DNA of 53,011 nucleotides from Vibrio halioticoli NBRC 102217 (GTDB lineage Bacteria > Pseudomonadota > Gammaproteobacteria > Enterobacterales > Vibrionaceae): NCBI RefSeq assembly GCF_000496695.1, contig NZ_BAUJ01000033.1:1-53011 (forward strand). The letters are read 5' to 3'. Below, piece after piece: positions 24,689 to 34,019 of this stretch. The notes under the pieces are model-generated. The model searched no databases. It was not told the origin of the DNA and saw nothing but the letters and a program-made list of their open reading frames with translations. Position 1 is the stretch's first letter. Every line of letters starts with the position of its first letter. The position numbers were made by a program, and so were the translations under genes.

Positions 24689-25696
24689 TTATAGGATGTG
24701 ACCTTTAACTTCGTCGTCTTTACGCTCAAGGTAATGAATAGACTTTATGCGACGGATTGTACGACAACGGCCTCTAATCAATAGTGTTTCTGTAGTAGCG
24801 ATATTGCCTTGACGAGTAATGCCTTCTAGCAAGTCACCTTTGGTGATACCAGTAGCAGCAAAAAGTACATTGTCACTGCTTGCCATATCAGACAAAGCCA
24901 ATACCACATTAGCTTCAACGCCCATTTCAGCGCAGCGTTTTAACTCTTCTTCACCGTGAGCACGAGTTTCTGCATCATCACCTTTCACTTCATGACGAGG
25001 AAGAAGACGACCTTGCATGTCACCGTCTAGAGCGCGGATAACTGCGGCTGAAACAACACCTTCTGGTGCGCCGCCAATGCAGTACATCATGTCTACTTCA
25101 CTGTCTGGCATACAGGTTAAAATAGAAGCCGCTACATCGCCATCTGGCACAGCAAATACACGCACGCCCATCTCTTGCATCTCTTTAATCACTTTATCGT
25201 GACGAGGTTTTGCCAGAGTAATCACTGTCAGCTCATGCAGAGATTTATCTAATGCTTTTGCTACATTGACTAGGTTTTCAGCAAGTGGTTTAGTCAGGTC
25301 AATGTGGCCTTTTGCGCCAGGGCCGACAACCAGTTTTTCCATGTACATATCCGGTGCTTTTAGGAAGCTGCCTTTTTCGCCTGCCGCAAGTACTGCTAAG
25401 GCATTGGATTGCCCCATAGCCGTCATGCGAGTTCCCTCTATCGGATCAACTGCGATATCTACTGCATCGCCGCCAATACCGACCATCTCGCCAATGTATA
25501 GCATCGGCGCGTCATCGATTTCACCTTCGCCAATAACAATTTCACCGCTAATTTCAGTTTTATTCAGTAGGGTACGCATAACTTCCACAGCCGCGCCGTC
25601 TGCTGCGTTTTTGTCTCCGCGTCCAAGCCATTTATAACCGGCTAGAGCTGCGCCTTCTGTTACACGAGAAAATGCTATTGCTAAATCGCGTTTCAT
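24689..25696 (-). CDS. glpX: Class II fructose-1,6-bisphosphatase
   Basis: A 335-residue enzyme (E. coli GlpX 336) hydrolysing fructose 1,6-bisphosphate in gluconeogenesis. The start MKRDLAIAFSRVTEGAAL at 25696 has TTGGAG upstream; the frame extends 13 codons further but that sequence is not conserved-like. Metal and substrate motifs: GEGEIDDAPMLYIGE (~57-71), DIAVDPIEGTRMTAMGQ (~80-96), YCIGGAPEGVVSAAV (~185-199). In E. coli it is in the glpFKX operon; here it stands alone. A near-perfect PurR-like 16-mer lies 68 bases upstream of the start. Confidence 0.96.
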   Translation of the reverse strand: MKRDLAIAFSRVTEGAALAGYKWLGRGDKNAADGAAVEVMRTLLNKTEISGEIVIGEGEIDDAPMLYIGEMVGIGGDAVDIAVDPIEGTRMTAMGQSNALAVLAAGEKGSFLKAPDMYMEKLVVGPGAKGHIDLTKPLAENLVNVAKALDKSLHELTVITLAKPRHDKVIKEMQEMGVRVFAVPDGDVAASILTCMPDSEVDMMYCIGGAPEGVVSAAVIRALDGDMQGRLLPRHEVKGDDAETRAHGEEELKRCAEMGVEANVVLALSDMASSDNVLFAATGITKGDLLEGITRQGNIATTETLLIRGRCRTIRRIKSIHYLERKDDEVKGHIL

Positions 25697-26007
25697 ATCG
25701 ACTCCAATTGAGGGGGGTTCACATAAAGGGTTCAAAAAATCGCCGAGATTCTACCATATCTTCACGTAAACGTTTGCGTGATTTGCTCAAGTTTACTCGC
25801 CTTCTTGAATATTTATCGGTTTTGCCTCATCGACAACAGCAAGAATGGTGAGGAAAGGTTTGTGATTGTCAAAATTTGATTAGAATCGTGTTTTTTTTGG
25901 CCATTTAAACCAGAATTAAATTTTTAGGTGTGTTTATATACATGCGTGTGGGTAGAATGGTTGAGAAGTCAGTCTTTATATATGGATAACGAATTAGGTA
26001 GGCCAAC
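25697..26007. promoter_or_regulatory. glpX-zapB divergent regulatory region
   Basis: 311 bases without a gene. It holds a PurR/LacI-family-like operator (25764-25779) on the glpX side, a run of eight T residues near 25890 and AT-rich sequence toward zapB. No unambiguous -35/-10 pair for zapB was found. Confidence 0.6.
25764..25779. promoter_or_regulatory. PurR-like (LacI-family) operator
   Basis: ACGTAAACGTTTGCGT differs at one base from the palindrome ACGCAAACGTTTGCGT, the ideal PurR box. The symmetric core GTAAACGTTTGC fits LacI-family regulators generally. It lies 68 bases before the glpX start. Confidence 0.65.
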
Positions 26008-26250
26008 ATGTCTTTAGAAGTGTTAGAAAAACTAGAAGCCAAAGTGCAGACAGCAGTAGATACAATTACTCTGTTACAAATGGAAGTTGAAGAACTGAAA
26101 GAGCAGAAGCAAAGCCTTGCTAATGAAGCTGAGCAACTACGCAACGAGAAAGTTGAAACTGAACAGCGTGCACAACAAGTTCAAGCTGAGCATGATGCGT
26201 GGCAAGAACGCATTCGCAGCATGCTAGGCAAAATGGAAGAAGTAGAATAA
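26008..26250 (+). CDS. zapB: Cell division protein ZapB
   Basis: An 80-residue protein predicted as one continuous coiled coil, starting [20 protein letters not shown] and rich in Glu, Gln, Lys and Ala heptads. Length and start match E. coli ZapB (81). ZapB binds ZapA at the FtsZ ring and MatP at the terminus, aiding division. In E. coli it also neighbours the glpFKX region, so the glpX-zapB neighbourhood is conserved. It is convergent with envC, separated by a long palindrome. Confidence 0.95.
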   Translation: MSLEVLEKLEAKVQTAVDTITLLQMEVEELKEQKQSLANEAEQLRNEKVETEQRAQQVQAEHDAWQERIRSMLGKMEEVE

Positions 26251-26270
26251 GTTTTACTTTTCCAGTTGCT

Positions 26271-26311
26271 AAAGACAGAAACGCCAGCTTTAAGCTGGCG
26301 TTTCTGTCTTT
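26271..26311. terminator. Long palindromic terminator between zapB and envC
   Basis: Twenty-base arms (26271-26290 and 26292-26311) are perfect inverted repeats around a single T. The core is GCCAGC...GCTGGC. The stem is unusually long. The envC stop codon (26310-26312) overlaps its end, so it is a shared bidirectional terminator. Confidence 0.85.
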
Positions 26312-27470
26312 AGTGTTTCAACCAATAGCGCGGGTTTTGGGTTTTACTGTTGCGCCTTAATTCAAAGTAGAGGGAAGGAGTCGAACGTCCACCTGTATCT
26401 CCGGCCAGAGCGATGGTCTCTCCTGCTGTCACCTTATCGCCTTCTTTCTTGGTCAATACTTGGTTGTAACCGTAGAGCGTCATATCGCCTTTACCGTGGT
26501 CAAGTAGCAACACTAAGCCGTAACCACGTAAATAATCTGCAAATACCACAGTACCCGGATAAACCGCTTTTACTGGCTGTTCATATTGGGCGCTGATAAC
26601 TACGCCTTTCCAATACACTTGGCCGCTTTGTCTAGTGCCGTAGCTGTGCAGTACCTTACCTTTGATTGGCCACGGTAGGTGGCCTTTGCGTCGTGCTAAA
26701 CCATCCATAGGAACAGAATTACGCTTAGCGGCTTTGGCAATTTCGGCTTTGAGTCGAGATTCGTTACGTTTTAGCTCATTGAGGTAGGCGTGATCGCCTG
26801 CGATACCGCGCTTAATTTTCGCTACCGTGTTTTTTCTGTTGGCTTGTGAAGTGCGCAGTTTCTTAAGTTGTTGGGTTTGTTTGCTTAGCAGGGCTTCGAT
26901 TTGTTGTTGTTCGGCCACTAACTGTTGGTTTTTTTGTTCCAACTGAGCGTTGGTTTTTTGCAGTTCAGTGATAGTTGCGGTGCGCTGTTTAGCAAGATGT
27001 TGGTAATACTGGCTGATGCGGTCTTTTTCTTCAGGGCTTTCATGACTAAGAAAGCTCTCTATTTTGGCACTGGTGTGCATCATGTAGTAAGGCTTAACCA
27101 GCTTTTGTAGCGCTTCAGCTTGTGACTGAGTTTTATCTAATAATTCTTGATGCTGTTTATCATAAACTTTCAGATTGGCTTCTGAGCGTTTTAATGATGA
27201 ACGAGTCTGGGTCAAGCTTTTGCTTGCGTTGGCAATTGAGAGTTCGTCAGTCTTTAGGCGTTTTTGCAGCTTATCCAGTTCTTTCTGCTGATGAGAAAGA
27301 CTTTTTTGCTGACGAGTTATCTCACCTTTAACCCCTTTTAATTCTTCAGGGTTGGCGTTTGCGTTTGGCGAGAAAAATAGCGCAGACGACAGGTATAACA
27401 AAACGCCAGCGCATAGCACACTGGCGTTTAATTTTTTCGAAAATGGTACTTTCTGAGGAATGAGATTCAT
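26310..27470 (-). CDS. envC: Murein hydrolase activator EnvC
   Basis: A 386-residue exported protein. An N-terminal hydrophobic segment (~17-38) is the signal sequence. Residues ~40-250 form a long coiled coil rich in Gln, Lys and Leu. The C-terminal M23/LytM-like domain (~265-386) has LPWPIKGKVLHSYG, VVISAQYEQPVKAVYPGTVVFADYLRGYGLVLLLDHG and GGRSTPSLYFELRRN. Several metal ligands of active LytM peptidases are replaced (no HxGxDxxxxxG; HG is kept only in LDHGKGD), as expected for EnvC, which activates amidases AmiA/AmiB at the septum rather than cutting itself. It follows gpmI, as in E. coli. Confidence 0.94.
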   Translation of the reverse strand: MNLIPQKVPFSKKLNASVLCAGVLLYLSSALFFSPNANANPEELKGVKGEITRQQKSLSHQQKELDKLQKRLKTDELSIANASKSLTQTRSSLKRSEANLKVYDKQHQELLDKTQSQAEALQKLVKPYYMMHTSAKIESFLSHESPEEKDRISQYYQHLAKQRTATITELQKTNAQLEQKNQQLVAEQQQIEALLSKQTQQLKKLRTSQANRKNTVAKIKRGIAGDHAYLNELKRNESRLKAEIAKAAKRNSVPMDGLARRKGHLPWPIKGKVLHSYGTRQSGQVYWKGVVISAQYEQPVKAVYPGTVVFADYLRGYGLVLLLDHGKGDMTLYGYNQVLTKKEGDKVTAGETIALAGDTGGRSTPSLYFELRRNSKTQNPRYWLKH

Positions 27471-27492
27471 CCTAAATCTTTAACTTGGCTTT

Positions 27493-27520
27493 CTTTGCTA
27501 CAGTGTACACTGTAGCAAAG
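27493..27520 (-). terminator. 28-base perfect palindrome after gpmI
   Basis: CTTTGCTACAGTGT and its exact complement ACACTGTAGCAAAG join without a spacer. It lies 16 bases past the gpmI stop, inside the 65-base gmpI-envC gap. No T-run follows leftward, so it may be a processing or stabilising hairpin, or a weak terminator. Confidence 0.55.
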
Positions 27521-27535
27521 CGTTCTTAGCAAAGA

Positions 27536-29074
27536 TTATTTCAGATTTACAAGAACCTGACCAGACATCTCTGCTGGGATTTCGATGTCAGATAGCTCAA
27601 GCATAGTTGGTGCTAGATCTGAAAGCTTACCGTTTTCTTTGAATTCTAGATCTTTGTTACCAACGTAGATCAAAGGAACAGGAAGGTTAGTGTGTGCAGT
27701 GTGGATACCACCTGTTTCAGGGTTAACCATCATTTCTGCGTTACCGTGGTCTGCGGTAATTAGCAATTGACCATCTACTTCATTGATTGCTTCAACTACG
27801 CGACCGATACACTCATCTAGAGCTTCACTTGCTTTAACTGCTGCATCGTAAACGCCAGTGTGACCAACCATGTCACAGTTAGGGTAGTTACAAACAATCG
27901 CATCGTATTTGCCAGATTTAATCGCAGCCACAAGCTTGTCAGTCAATTCTAATGAGCTCATTTCAGGCTGTAGGTCGTAAGTTGCTACTTTTGGAGAAGC
28001 AACAAGTTGACGCTCTTCACCTTCAAACTCGTTTTCAATGCCACCATTGAAGAAGAAAGTAACGTGTGCGTATTTCTCTGTTTCAGAGATACGTAACTGA
28101 GTTTTACCTTCTTTAGATAACCACTCACCGTAAGTGTTTTCTAGAGATGCTGGTGGGAATGCACATAGTAGAGGGATGTCTGCTGCGTATTGAGTTAGCA
28201 TAACAAAGTCTACTTGTGGGAATACGTTACGTTCGAAGTTATCGAATGAAGGTACGAAAGTGCGAGTAATTTCACGAGCACGGTCAGCACGGTAGTTCAT
28301 GAAGATAACAGCATCGCCATCAACGATAGCGGCTGATTCTTCTGTTGCTGTTTTGATTTCAGTTGGTTTAACAAATTCATCGTTTTCATCACGAGAATAA
28401 GCAGCTTCAAGACCCGCAACAGCGTTATCAAAAGTAAAGTCAGATTTAGCTTCACTTAATAGGTCATAAGCTTGTTGAACGCGATCCCAGTTGTTATCAC
28501 GATCCATTGCGTAGTAACGGCCTACAAGAGAGGCGATACGACCTTTACCTAGTTTAGTAAATAGAGCTTGGAAACGTTGTAGTGAACCTTCAGCAGAGCG
28601 AGGTGGAGTATCGCGTCCGTCTAGGAAACAGTGTAGGTAGATTTTTTCTGCGCCACGTTCTGCTGCCATTTCAACAGCGGCATAAATGTGGTCTTCATGG
28701 CTGTGAACGCCACCTGGAGACATTAGACCTAGAATGTGAACAGCGTTACCAGACTTGATAGCTTTATCCATTGCGTTAACTAGAGTTTCATTTTGTTGGA
28801 ACTCTTTGTCAGCAATTGACTTAGTAATACGAGTTAGATCTTGGTAAACCACACGACCAGCACCAATGTTGGTGTGACCTACTTCAGAGTTACCCATTTG
28901 ACCATCAGGTAGGCCAACGTCAATGCCAGAAGCAGAGATAAGCGTATTTGGCTGAGTAGCAATTAGGTTGTCTAGGATGGGTGTGTTTGCATTTGCGATA
29001 GCGTTATCGGCTTTATCTTTGCGGTATCCGTAACCGTCAAGGATCACTAGAGCCATAGGCTTCTTAGCTGACAT
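27536..29074 (-). CDS. gpmI: 2,3-bisphosphoglycerate-independent phosphoglycerate mutase
   Basis: A 512-residue enzyme (family about 510-515) of the alkaline-phosphatase superfamily. It interconverts 3- and 2-phosphoglycerate using two Mn2+ ions. Metal and catalytic motifs: VILDGYGYR (D13), [16 protein letters not shown] with phospho-serine S63, the [13 protein letters not shown] block, [24 protein letters not shown] and [11 protein letters not shown]. It starts at the ATG at 29074 with GAGGTC upstream. It is divergent from yibN and upstream of envC, matching E. coli gpmM-envC. Confidence 0.97.
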   Translation of the reverse strand: MSAKKPMALVILDGYGYRKDKADNAIANANTPILDNLIATQPNTLISASGIDVGLPDGQMGNSEVGHTNIGAGRVVYQDLTRITKSIADKEFQQNETLVNAMDKAIKSGNAVHILGLMSPGGVHSHEDHIYAAVEMAAERGAEKIYLHCFLDGRDTPPRSAEGSLQRFQALFTKLGKGRIASLVGRYYAMDRDNNWDRVQQAYDLLSEAKSDFTFDNAVAGLEAAYSRDENDEFVKPTEIKTATEESAAIVDGDAVIFMNYRADRAREITRTFVPSFDNFERNVFPQVDFVMLTQYAADIPLLCAFPPASLENTYGEWLSKEGKTQLRISETEKYAHVTFFFNGGIENEFEGEERQLVASPKVATYDLQPEMSSLELTDKLVAAIKSGKYDAIVCNYPNCDMVGHTGVYDAAVKASEALDECIGRVVEAINEVDGQLLITADHGNAEMMVNPETGGIHTAHTNLPVPLIYVGNKDLEFKENGKLSDLAPTMLELSDIEIPAEMSGQVLVNLK

Positions 29075-29431
29075 AGTTTGACCTCGTTGTTTAATTTTAA
29101 ATAACTTTAACTCACGTGATTTTACTACAGATTACCTCAATTGAAGCACTTTAAGGTTAAATAAATTTTTCAATGCTGACTTCTAATGGGTAAATCCGGA
29201 TGATTTTTATACAGCAAGAGTAATTAAATTTCAAAGAAGGTGTGAATTTACGATCAATTAGGTTGCGTTCACGTTTCATTTATAAAACTAAGCAGTGAAT
29301 AGTGCTGTATTCGTGATCTATGTTTCCTTTTTAAAAAGCAATCACCCCAGGCTCAATCTCGCATCCTACGTTTGTAATGGTATACTGCCTGCTAAATTTT
29401 TCGGTTTATGAATTAAAAAGAGTATCTGACG
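29075..29431. promoter_or_regulatory. gpmI-yibN divergent regulatory region
   Basis: 357 bases without a gene, AT-rich. A TG-extended -10 (TGGTATACT, 29378-29386) lies 46 bases before the yibN start. The remaining sequence contains no repeat or RNA gene I can recognise. Confidence 0.55.
29378..29386 (+). promoter_or_regulatory. Extended -10 promoter element for the yibN operon
   Basis: TGGTATACT combines the TG extension with a one-mismatch TATAAT hexamer (TATACT). No good -35 is visible, which extended -10 promoters tolerate. The position suits a start about 39 bases before the yibN ATG. Confidence 0.55.
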
Positions 29432-29905
29432 ATGCAAGAAATTTTCGATTTTGCTCACCAGAATATGATTCTGTGTGTTGTTTGGGTTGGTATTATTGTC
29501 GCCCTAGTGATGAATATCTTCAAATCTTCCACCGCTGGATATACTGAAGTTGATACTCAGGCGATGACCATGCTAATCAACCGTGAAAACGGTGTCGTAG
29601 TGGACGTTCGTACTAATGATGACTTCAAAAAAGGTCATATTACTGACTCAGTTCACATTTTACCTTCTGAAATCAAAGAAGGTACATTAGGTTCGCTTGA
29701 AAACAGAAAAAGCGACCCAATCATTGTTGTATGTAAGACAGGTCAAACTGCAATTGAGAATGCCAACGTACTAGCTAAAGCTGGTTTTGAAAAAGTATTC
29801 GTGTTGAAACATGGCTTATCTTCTTGGAGTGATGCAAATCTACCTTTAGTGCGTGCTAAAAAAGAACCACGTAAGAAGAAAAAGCAAAAAGCTCTAGCTG
29901 AATAA
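29432..29905 (+). CDS. yibN: Membrane-anchored rhodanese-domain protein (YibN-like)
   Basis: A 157-residue protein with one N-terminal membrane helix (residues ~11-28, MILCVVWVGIIVALVMNIF) and a cytoplasmic rhodanese domain (~42-135). The active-site loop is VVCKTGQ with the catalytic cysteine. The C-terminal tail is strongly basic (KKEPRKKKKQK), possibly binding nucleic acid, membrane lipids or ribosomes. E. coli YibN (143 aa) has the same layout and has been linked to the Sec/YidC machinery. It is 62 bases upstream of secB; the grxC gene that separates them in E. coli is absent here. Confidence 0.9.
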   Translation: MQEIFDFAHQNMILCVVWVGIIVALVMNIFKSSTAGYTEVDTQAMTMLINRENGVVVDVRTNDDFKKGHITDSVHILPSEIKEGTLGSLENRKSDPIIVVCKTGQTAIENANVLAKAGFEKVFVLKHGLSSWSDANLPLVRAKKEPRKKKKQKALAE

Positions 29906-29967
29906 AAATAATCATAGGGCAGCAGATGCGTGCCCTATACCAAGATATACAAATTAAGGATTAAAAA

Positions 29968-30444
29968 ATGTCTGAAGCAGCAGCGACTCAAACACCACAA
30001 CAGAACTTCACAATTCAACGTATCTTCTTGAAAGATCTTTCTTTCGAAGCGCCAAACTCTCCAGCAATGTTTCAAAAAGAGTGGCAACCAGATGTAAACC
30101 TAGACCTAGACACTAAAAGTGCTCAACTAGGTGAAGGCGTTTATGAAGTTGTTCTTCGTCTAACAGTAACTGTTAAAAATGCTGACGAAACAGCTTTCCT
30201 ATGTGAAGTTCAACAAGGTGGTATTTTCACAGCTGAAGATATGGAACCAGGTCAACTTGCACATTGCCTAGGTGCATTCTGCCCGAACATCTTGTTCCCA
30301 TACGCTCGCGAAACTATTTCAAGCCTAGTTGTTAAGGGTACATTCCCTCAACTAAACCTTGCTCCTGTAAACTTTGATGCGTTGTTCATGAACTACCTAC
30401 AAAGCCAACAGCAACAAGAAGAACAGCCACAAGCTGACGCATAA
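29968..30444 (+). CDS. secB: Protein-export chaperone SecB
   Basis: A 158-residue acidic protein (E. coli 155). It is a tetrameric cytoplasmic chaperone that keeps secretory proteins unfolded and hands them to SecA. Family blocks readable: [19 protein letters not shown] (~15-33), [27 protein letters not shown] and [32 protein letters not shown]. The C-terminus is Gln/Glu rich, as in other Vibrio. It is followed by its own terminator, then gpsA-cysE. Confidence 0.97.
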   Translation: MSEAAATQTPQQNFTIQRIFLKDLSFEAPNSPAMFQKEWQPDVNLDLDTKSAQLGEGVYEVVLRLTVTVKNADETAFLCEVQQGGIFTAEDMEPGQLAHCLGAFCPNILFPYARETISSLVVKGTFPQLNLAPVNFDALFMNYLQSQQQQEEQPQADA

Positions 30445-30490
30445 TTAGAGTTTAATTTAATCTTTTTGATTAAATTCACTTGAAAATATC

Positions 30491-30534
30491 AATGCACACC
30501 GCATCTAATCATTTGATACGGTGTGCATTTTTTA
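30491..30534 (+). terminator. secB terminator
   Basis: AATGCACACCG...CGGTGTGCATT (11-bp arms, 17-base loop) is followed by a T-run. A second, AT-only hairpin (AATTTAATC-TTTTT-GATTAAATT, 30454-30476) lies just upstream. Confidence 0.85.
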
Positions 30535-30601
30535 TTTACACTATCTTTTAAAATTCAGTAGATTTTAATTTCAAGGGTCTTTAGACCTTTCACCACATAT
30601 A

Positions 30602-31639
30602 ATGGATTTGAATATGGCAGCATCAAATTGTGAGTTTCAAGGCACATCAATGACAGTGATTGGCGCCGGTTCTTATGGCACTTCATTGGCTATCTCGCTC
30701 GCTCGTAATGGCGCAGAAGTCATTATTTGGGGCCATGAGCGCGAACACATGCAGAAGCTACAAGCGGATAGAATGAACAAAGAGTTCTTACCGGATGTGC
30801 CTTTTCCTGATTCACTGATTGTGGAATGTGATTTAGAAAAAGCCGTTGCCGCTAGTCGAGATCTACTGGTTGTCGTACCAAGCCATGTTTTTGGCATTGT
30901 ATTAGACAGCTTAAAACCACATTTAAAAGCAGATTCACGTATTTGTTGGGCAACGAAAGGCTTAGAGCCTGAAACAGGTCGTCTATTAAAAGATGTTGCG
31001 CAAGAGAAACTCGGTGATCAGTATCCGTTGGCGGTATTGTCTGGCCCGACATTTGCCAAAGAATTGGCCATGGGTTTACCGACTGCGATTGCGGTAGCGT
31101 CTTCTGAGTCACAATTTGCCACTGAACTACAAAATAAAATTCACTGCAGTAAGTCTTTCCGCGTGTATGCCAATGATGATTTCATCGGTATGCAATTGGG
31201 CGGCGCGGTGAAAAATGTCATTGCCATTGGCGCCGGTATGTCTGATGGCATTGGTTTTGGTGCTAACGCTCGTACCGCATTGATTACTCGTGGCCTTGCT
31301 GAAATGACTCGCTTAGGCGTAGCATTAGGCGCCAAACCGGAAACCTTTATGGGTATGGCAGGTCTTGGTGATTTAGTGCTAACGTGTACTGATAACCAAT
31401 CGCGCAATCGTCGTTTTGGATTGGCATTGGGTAAAGGTCAAGACGTAGACACTGCACAGCAAGAGATTGGGCAAGTGGTTGAAGGCTACCGCAACACCAA
31501 AGAAGTATGGCTACTGGCCGATCGTGAAGGCATCGAAATGCCAATCGTGGAGCAAATTTACCAAGTACTTTATCAAGGTAAAGATGCCAATGCTGCTGCG
31601 CAGGACTTGTTAGCCCGCGATAAAAAAGCAGAACGATAA
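30602..31639 (+). CDS. gpsA: Glycerol-3-phosphate dehydrogenase [NAD(P)+]
   Basis: A 345-residue cytoplasmic enzyme making glycerol 3-phosphate from dihydroxyacetone phosphate for phospholipids. The NAD-binding motif is [21 protein letters not shown] (GxGxxG). [29 protein letters not shown], and the catalytic-type lysine block [18 protein letters not shown] are intact, as is [23 protein letters not shown]. Starts at 30602, 30614 or 30650 are all possible; the first two give the short N-terminal extension seen in E. coli (339 aa). The ribosome site is poor for each. It is 27 bases ahead of cysE in an operon, as in E. coli. Confidence 0.96.
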   Translation: MDLNMAASNCEFQGTSMTVIGAGSYGTSLAISLARNGAEVIIWGHEREHMQKLQADRMNKEFLPDVPFPDSLIVECDLEKAVAASRDLLVVVPSHVFGIVLDSLKPHLKADSRICWATKGLEPETGRLLKDVAQEKLGDQYPLAVLSGPTFAKELAMGLPTAIAVASSESQFATELQNKIHCSKSFRVYANDDFIGMQLGGAVKNVIAIGAGMSDGIGFGANARTALITRGLAEMTRLGVALGAKPETFMGMAGLGDLVLTCTDNQSRNRRFGLALGKGQDVDTAQQEIGQVVEGYRNTKEVWLLADREGIEMPIVEQIYQVLYQGKDANAAAQDLLARDKKAER

Positions 31640-31666
31640 GAATATTAGTAAAAAAGGATAGTTGAG

Positions 31667-32488
31667 ATGGATGAGTGTGAAGCTAACGATGTATGGCAAT
31701 GCATTGTCAATGAGGCTCGTAAACAAGCAGAGCAAGAGCCTATGCTGGCTAGCTTCTATCATGCGACCATTATTAATCACGACAGCTTTGCGGCGGCATT
31801 GAGTTACATCCTTGCCAATAAGTTAAAAACCGCCAGTATGCCTGCCATGGGTGTACGCGATGTGATTGAAGAAGCATTAACCGCAGATCCCAGTATCACG
31901 GACTCAGCAGCCTGTGACATTTGTGCCACTGTTAACCGAGACCCTGCGGTTGCGATGTACTCAGCTCCTTTGCTGTACCTAAAGGGCTATCATGCTTTAC
32001 AAGGCTACCGCATTGCTAACTGGCTTTGGAAACAAGGCCGAGTGGCGTTAGCCACTTATCTGCAAAACCAAATCTCAGTGGCTTGCCAGGTTGATATTCA
32101 TCCAGCCGCTAAAATTGGTAAGGGCATTATGCTCGACCATGCCACGGGGATTGTTATTGGCGAAACAGCCGTGGTAGAAAATGATGTGTCTATTTTACAA
32201 GATGTCACGCTAGGCGGTACTGGTAAAGAGAGTGGCGATCGTCACCCTAAAATCCGTGAAGGCGTTATGATTGGCGCGGGTGCTAAAGTACTGGGTAATA
32301 TCGAAGTGGGACAAGGCGCGAAAATCGGCTCATGTTCTGTGGTATTGCAAAACGTCGCTCCGCATACCACTGTGGCGGGCGTTCCGGCTAAAATTACCGG
32401 CAAACCAAAATCGGATAAACCTGCGGAAGATATGGATCAAAACTTTAATGGTCGTTCACAGAACTTTATCCATGGTGACGGGATCTAG
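31667..32488 (+). CDS. cysE: Serine O-acetyltransferase
   Basis: A 273-residue enzyme (E. coli 273) making O-acetylserine, the first step of cysteine synthesis. An all-helical N-terminal domain (~1-140) is followed by the left-handed beta-helix of hexapeptide repeats (IHPAAKIGKGIMLDHATGIVIGE, then VGQGAKIGSCSVVLQ). The catalytic histidine pair is in LDHATG and GDRHPKI. The C-terminal tail ends in DGI, with the terminal Ile needed for binding to CysK in the cysteine synthase complex. Usually feedback inhibited by cysteine. Follows gpsA. Confidence 0.97.
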   Translation: MDECEANDVWQCIVNEARKQAEQEPMLASFYHATIINHDSFAAALSYILANKLKTASMPAMGVRDVIEEALTADPSITDSAACDICATVNRDPAVAMYSAPLLYLKGYHALQGYRIANWLWKQGRVALATYLQNQISVACQVDIHPAAKIGKGIMLDHATGIVIGETAVVENDVSILQDVTLGGTGKESGDRHPKIREGVMIGAGAKVLGNIEVGQGAKIGSCSVVLQNVAPHTTVAGVPAKITGKPKSDKPAEDMDQNFNGRSQNFIHGDGI

Positions 32489-32523
32489 TGGTTTCTTAGA
32501 AATGCAGTAAATCGTTATTTAAT

Positions 32524-32555
32524 AATAAGCTCAACCTAGTGTTGGGCTTATTTCG
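32524..32555. terminator. Terminator between cysE and the MATE gene
   Basis: AATAAGCTCAAC, loop CTAGT, GTTGGGCTTATT then TCGTTT: a 12-bp stem with one G-T pair. The MATE stop codon (32531-32533) falls within the stem, so it serves both convergent genes. Confidence 0.75.
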
Positions 32556-33886
32556 TTTAAGGTGTTACGGCGCAGTGCATACGCGTACAAGTAGCCACTG
32601 ATCCCGCCTAAAACATTGCCTATTGCCACTCCAATAAATAGCCCCTGAATCCCCAAGTATCGGCTACCTAACCATGCGCAAGGTAAAGTAAATACAAACA
32701 AGCGCAAACAGCTCCAGATGAACGCCGACATAGGTTTATGCATAGCATTCAAACTGCTGATCAGTAACATTACTACACCTTGAAAGCCGTAGCTGATTGG
32801 CACGCATACTAGATATAACCATAACAAGTGACGCACGCTCTCTTCTTGGCTAAATAAGCTGGCAAAAGGTGCGCTAAGTGGCACCATCACAATAAAGACC
32901 AACAGCTGAAATAGAACAGAGAAACGCATACACATAAACAGTGCTTTGAAACTTCGTTGTGGGTTATTTGCGCCGAGGTTTTGCGACATAAAGGGTGTTA
33001 AAACTGAGGTCAGTGCCATGAGCACGATTAATAACAAAGACTCAATTCTTTGCGCTGCGCCATAGGCGGCAACCGCCGCTGTACCGTGACTGGCCAGTAT
33101 CATCATTAAAATAGCGGCGCTGATCGGATTAAGCGCATTTGATAATGCAGCCGGAGTACCGATTTTAAGAATGTTTTTCCAGTCACTGAGCAGTTGTTTT
33201 GGCTTGGGCTTAGCCAGTAATTTAACGCGCACTACTAGAATATAAAATGAGGCTAGCATAGCGACAAACCAACTGATCCCAGTCGCAATTGCCGCCCCTT
33301 GAATACCAAGCTCAGGAAACGGGCCAATACCGAAAATAAGAAGTGGGTCTAATACGCCATTAATTACCCCTGCGGTAATCATGATTTTGGCGGGGGTTTT
33401 GGTGTCTCCACAGGCTCGAATAGCGGCGTTACCACTCATCGGGATAACCAATAATGGGATTGCCAGATACCAGACCGCCATATATTGATCGATAAGAGGC
33501 AATAGCTTCGGTTCAGCTCCAAGACGAGTAAACAAAGGCTCAATGGTGTGCAGGCCAATGAGCGAGGTGATGCTAATTATGAGCACCGCCAACAAAATAC
33601 CGTGACTGGAAAATCGCGCCGCTTGCTCTGGTTGCTTTTGCCCTAAGAAACGCCCCACATGAGTGGATAGCCCCATGCCAATACCCATAGTGATGCAGTT
33701 CATGGCAAAGGTAACTGGGAAGGTAAAACTGATCGCCGCTAACGCATCGGTGCCAAGCAGCGAGATAAAGAAAGTATCCACTAGATTAAACATTAAAATG
33801 GCGACGATACCCAGCACCATAGGTAGCGTCATTTGACGCAACACTTTGTCGATGGGGTCGGTTAATAGTCCGTGTTTATCGTGCAT
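32531..33886 (-). CDS. MATE family efflux transporter
   Basis: A 451-residue membrane protein with 12 predicted helices in two related halves. The start MHDKHGLLTDPIDKVLRQMTLPMVLGI is typical of the DinF/NorM-like MATE branch. MATE motifs readable: LVDTFFISLLGTDALAAISFTFPV, GMGLSTHVGRFLGQK, MPMSGNAAIRACGDTKTPA and LGANNPQRSFKALF. These pumps export cationic drugs or metabolites in exchange for Na+ or H+. The exact substrate and subfamily cannot be fixed by eye. A weak ribosome site precedes ATG 33886. Divergent from groES. Confidence 0.9.
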   Translation of the reverse strand: MHDKHGLLTDPIDKVLRQMTLPMVLGIVAILMFNLVDTFFISLLGTDALAAISFTFPVTFAMNCITMGIGMGLSTHVGRFLGQKQPEQAARFSSHGILLAVLIISITSLIGLHTIEPLFTRLGAEPKLLPLIDQYMAVWYLAIPLLVIPMSGNAAIRACGDTKTPAKIMITAGVINGVLDPLLIFGIGPFPELGIQGAAIATGISWFVAMLASFYILVVRVKLLAKPKPKQLLSDWKNILKIGTPAALSNALNPISAAILMMILASHGTAAVAAYGAAQRIESLLLIVLMALTSVLTPFMSQNLGANNPQRSFKALFMCMRFSVLFQLLVFIVMVPLSAPFASLFSQEESVRHLLWLYLVCVPISYGFQGVVMLLISSLNAMHKPMSAFIWSCLRLFVFTLPCAWLGSRYLGIQGLFIGVAIGNVLGGISGYLYAYALRRNTLNEISPTLG

Positions 33887-34019
33887 CTAGATTCTGCTGG
33901 TTTGGATGGAAGCATAGAATAACCTGTAAGCGTGCTTTCAACCAGAGGGGCAAACAAAGCACTTAAGTAATCAAAGTGCACATTAATATGAAGTTTTTGT
34001 AAAAAACTCAGCTTCTACC

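Noticed and set aside
27471..27535. Palindrome as an attachment site or mobile-element end
   Set aside because: Only one copy is visible, with no integrase or transposase and normal conserved gene order around it.
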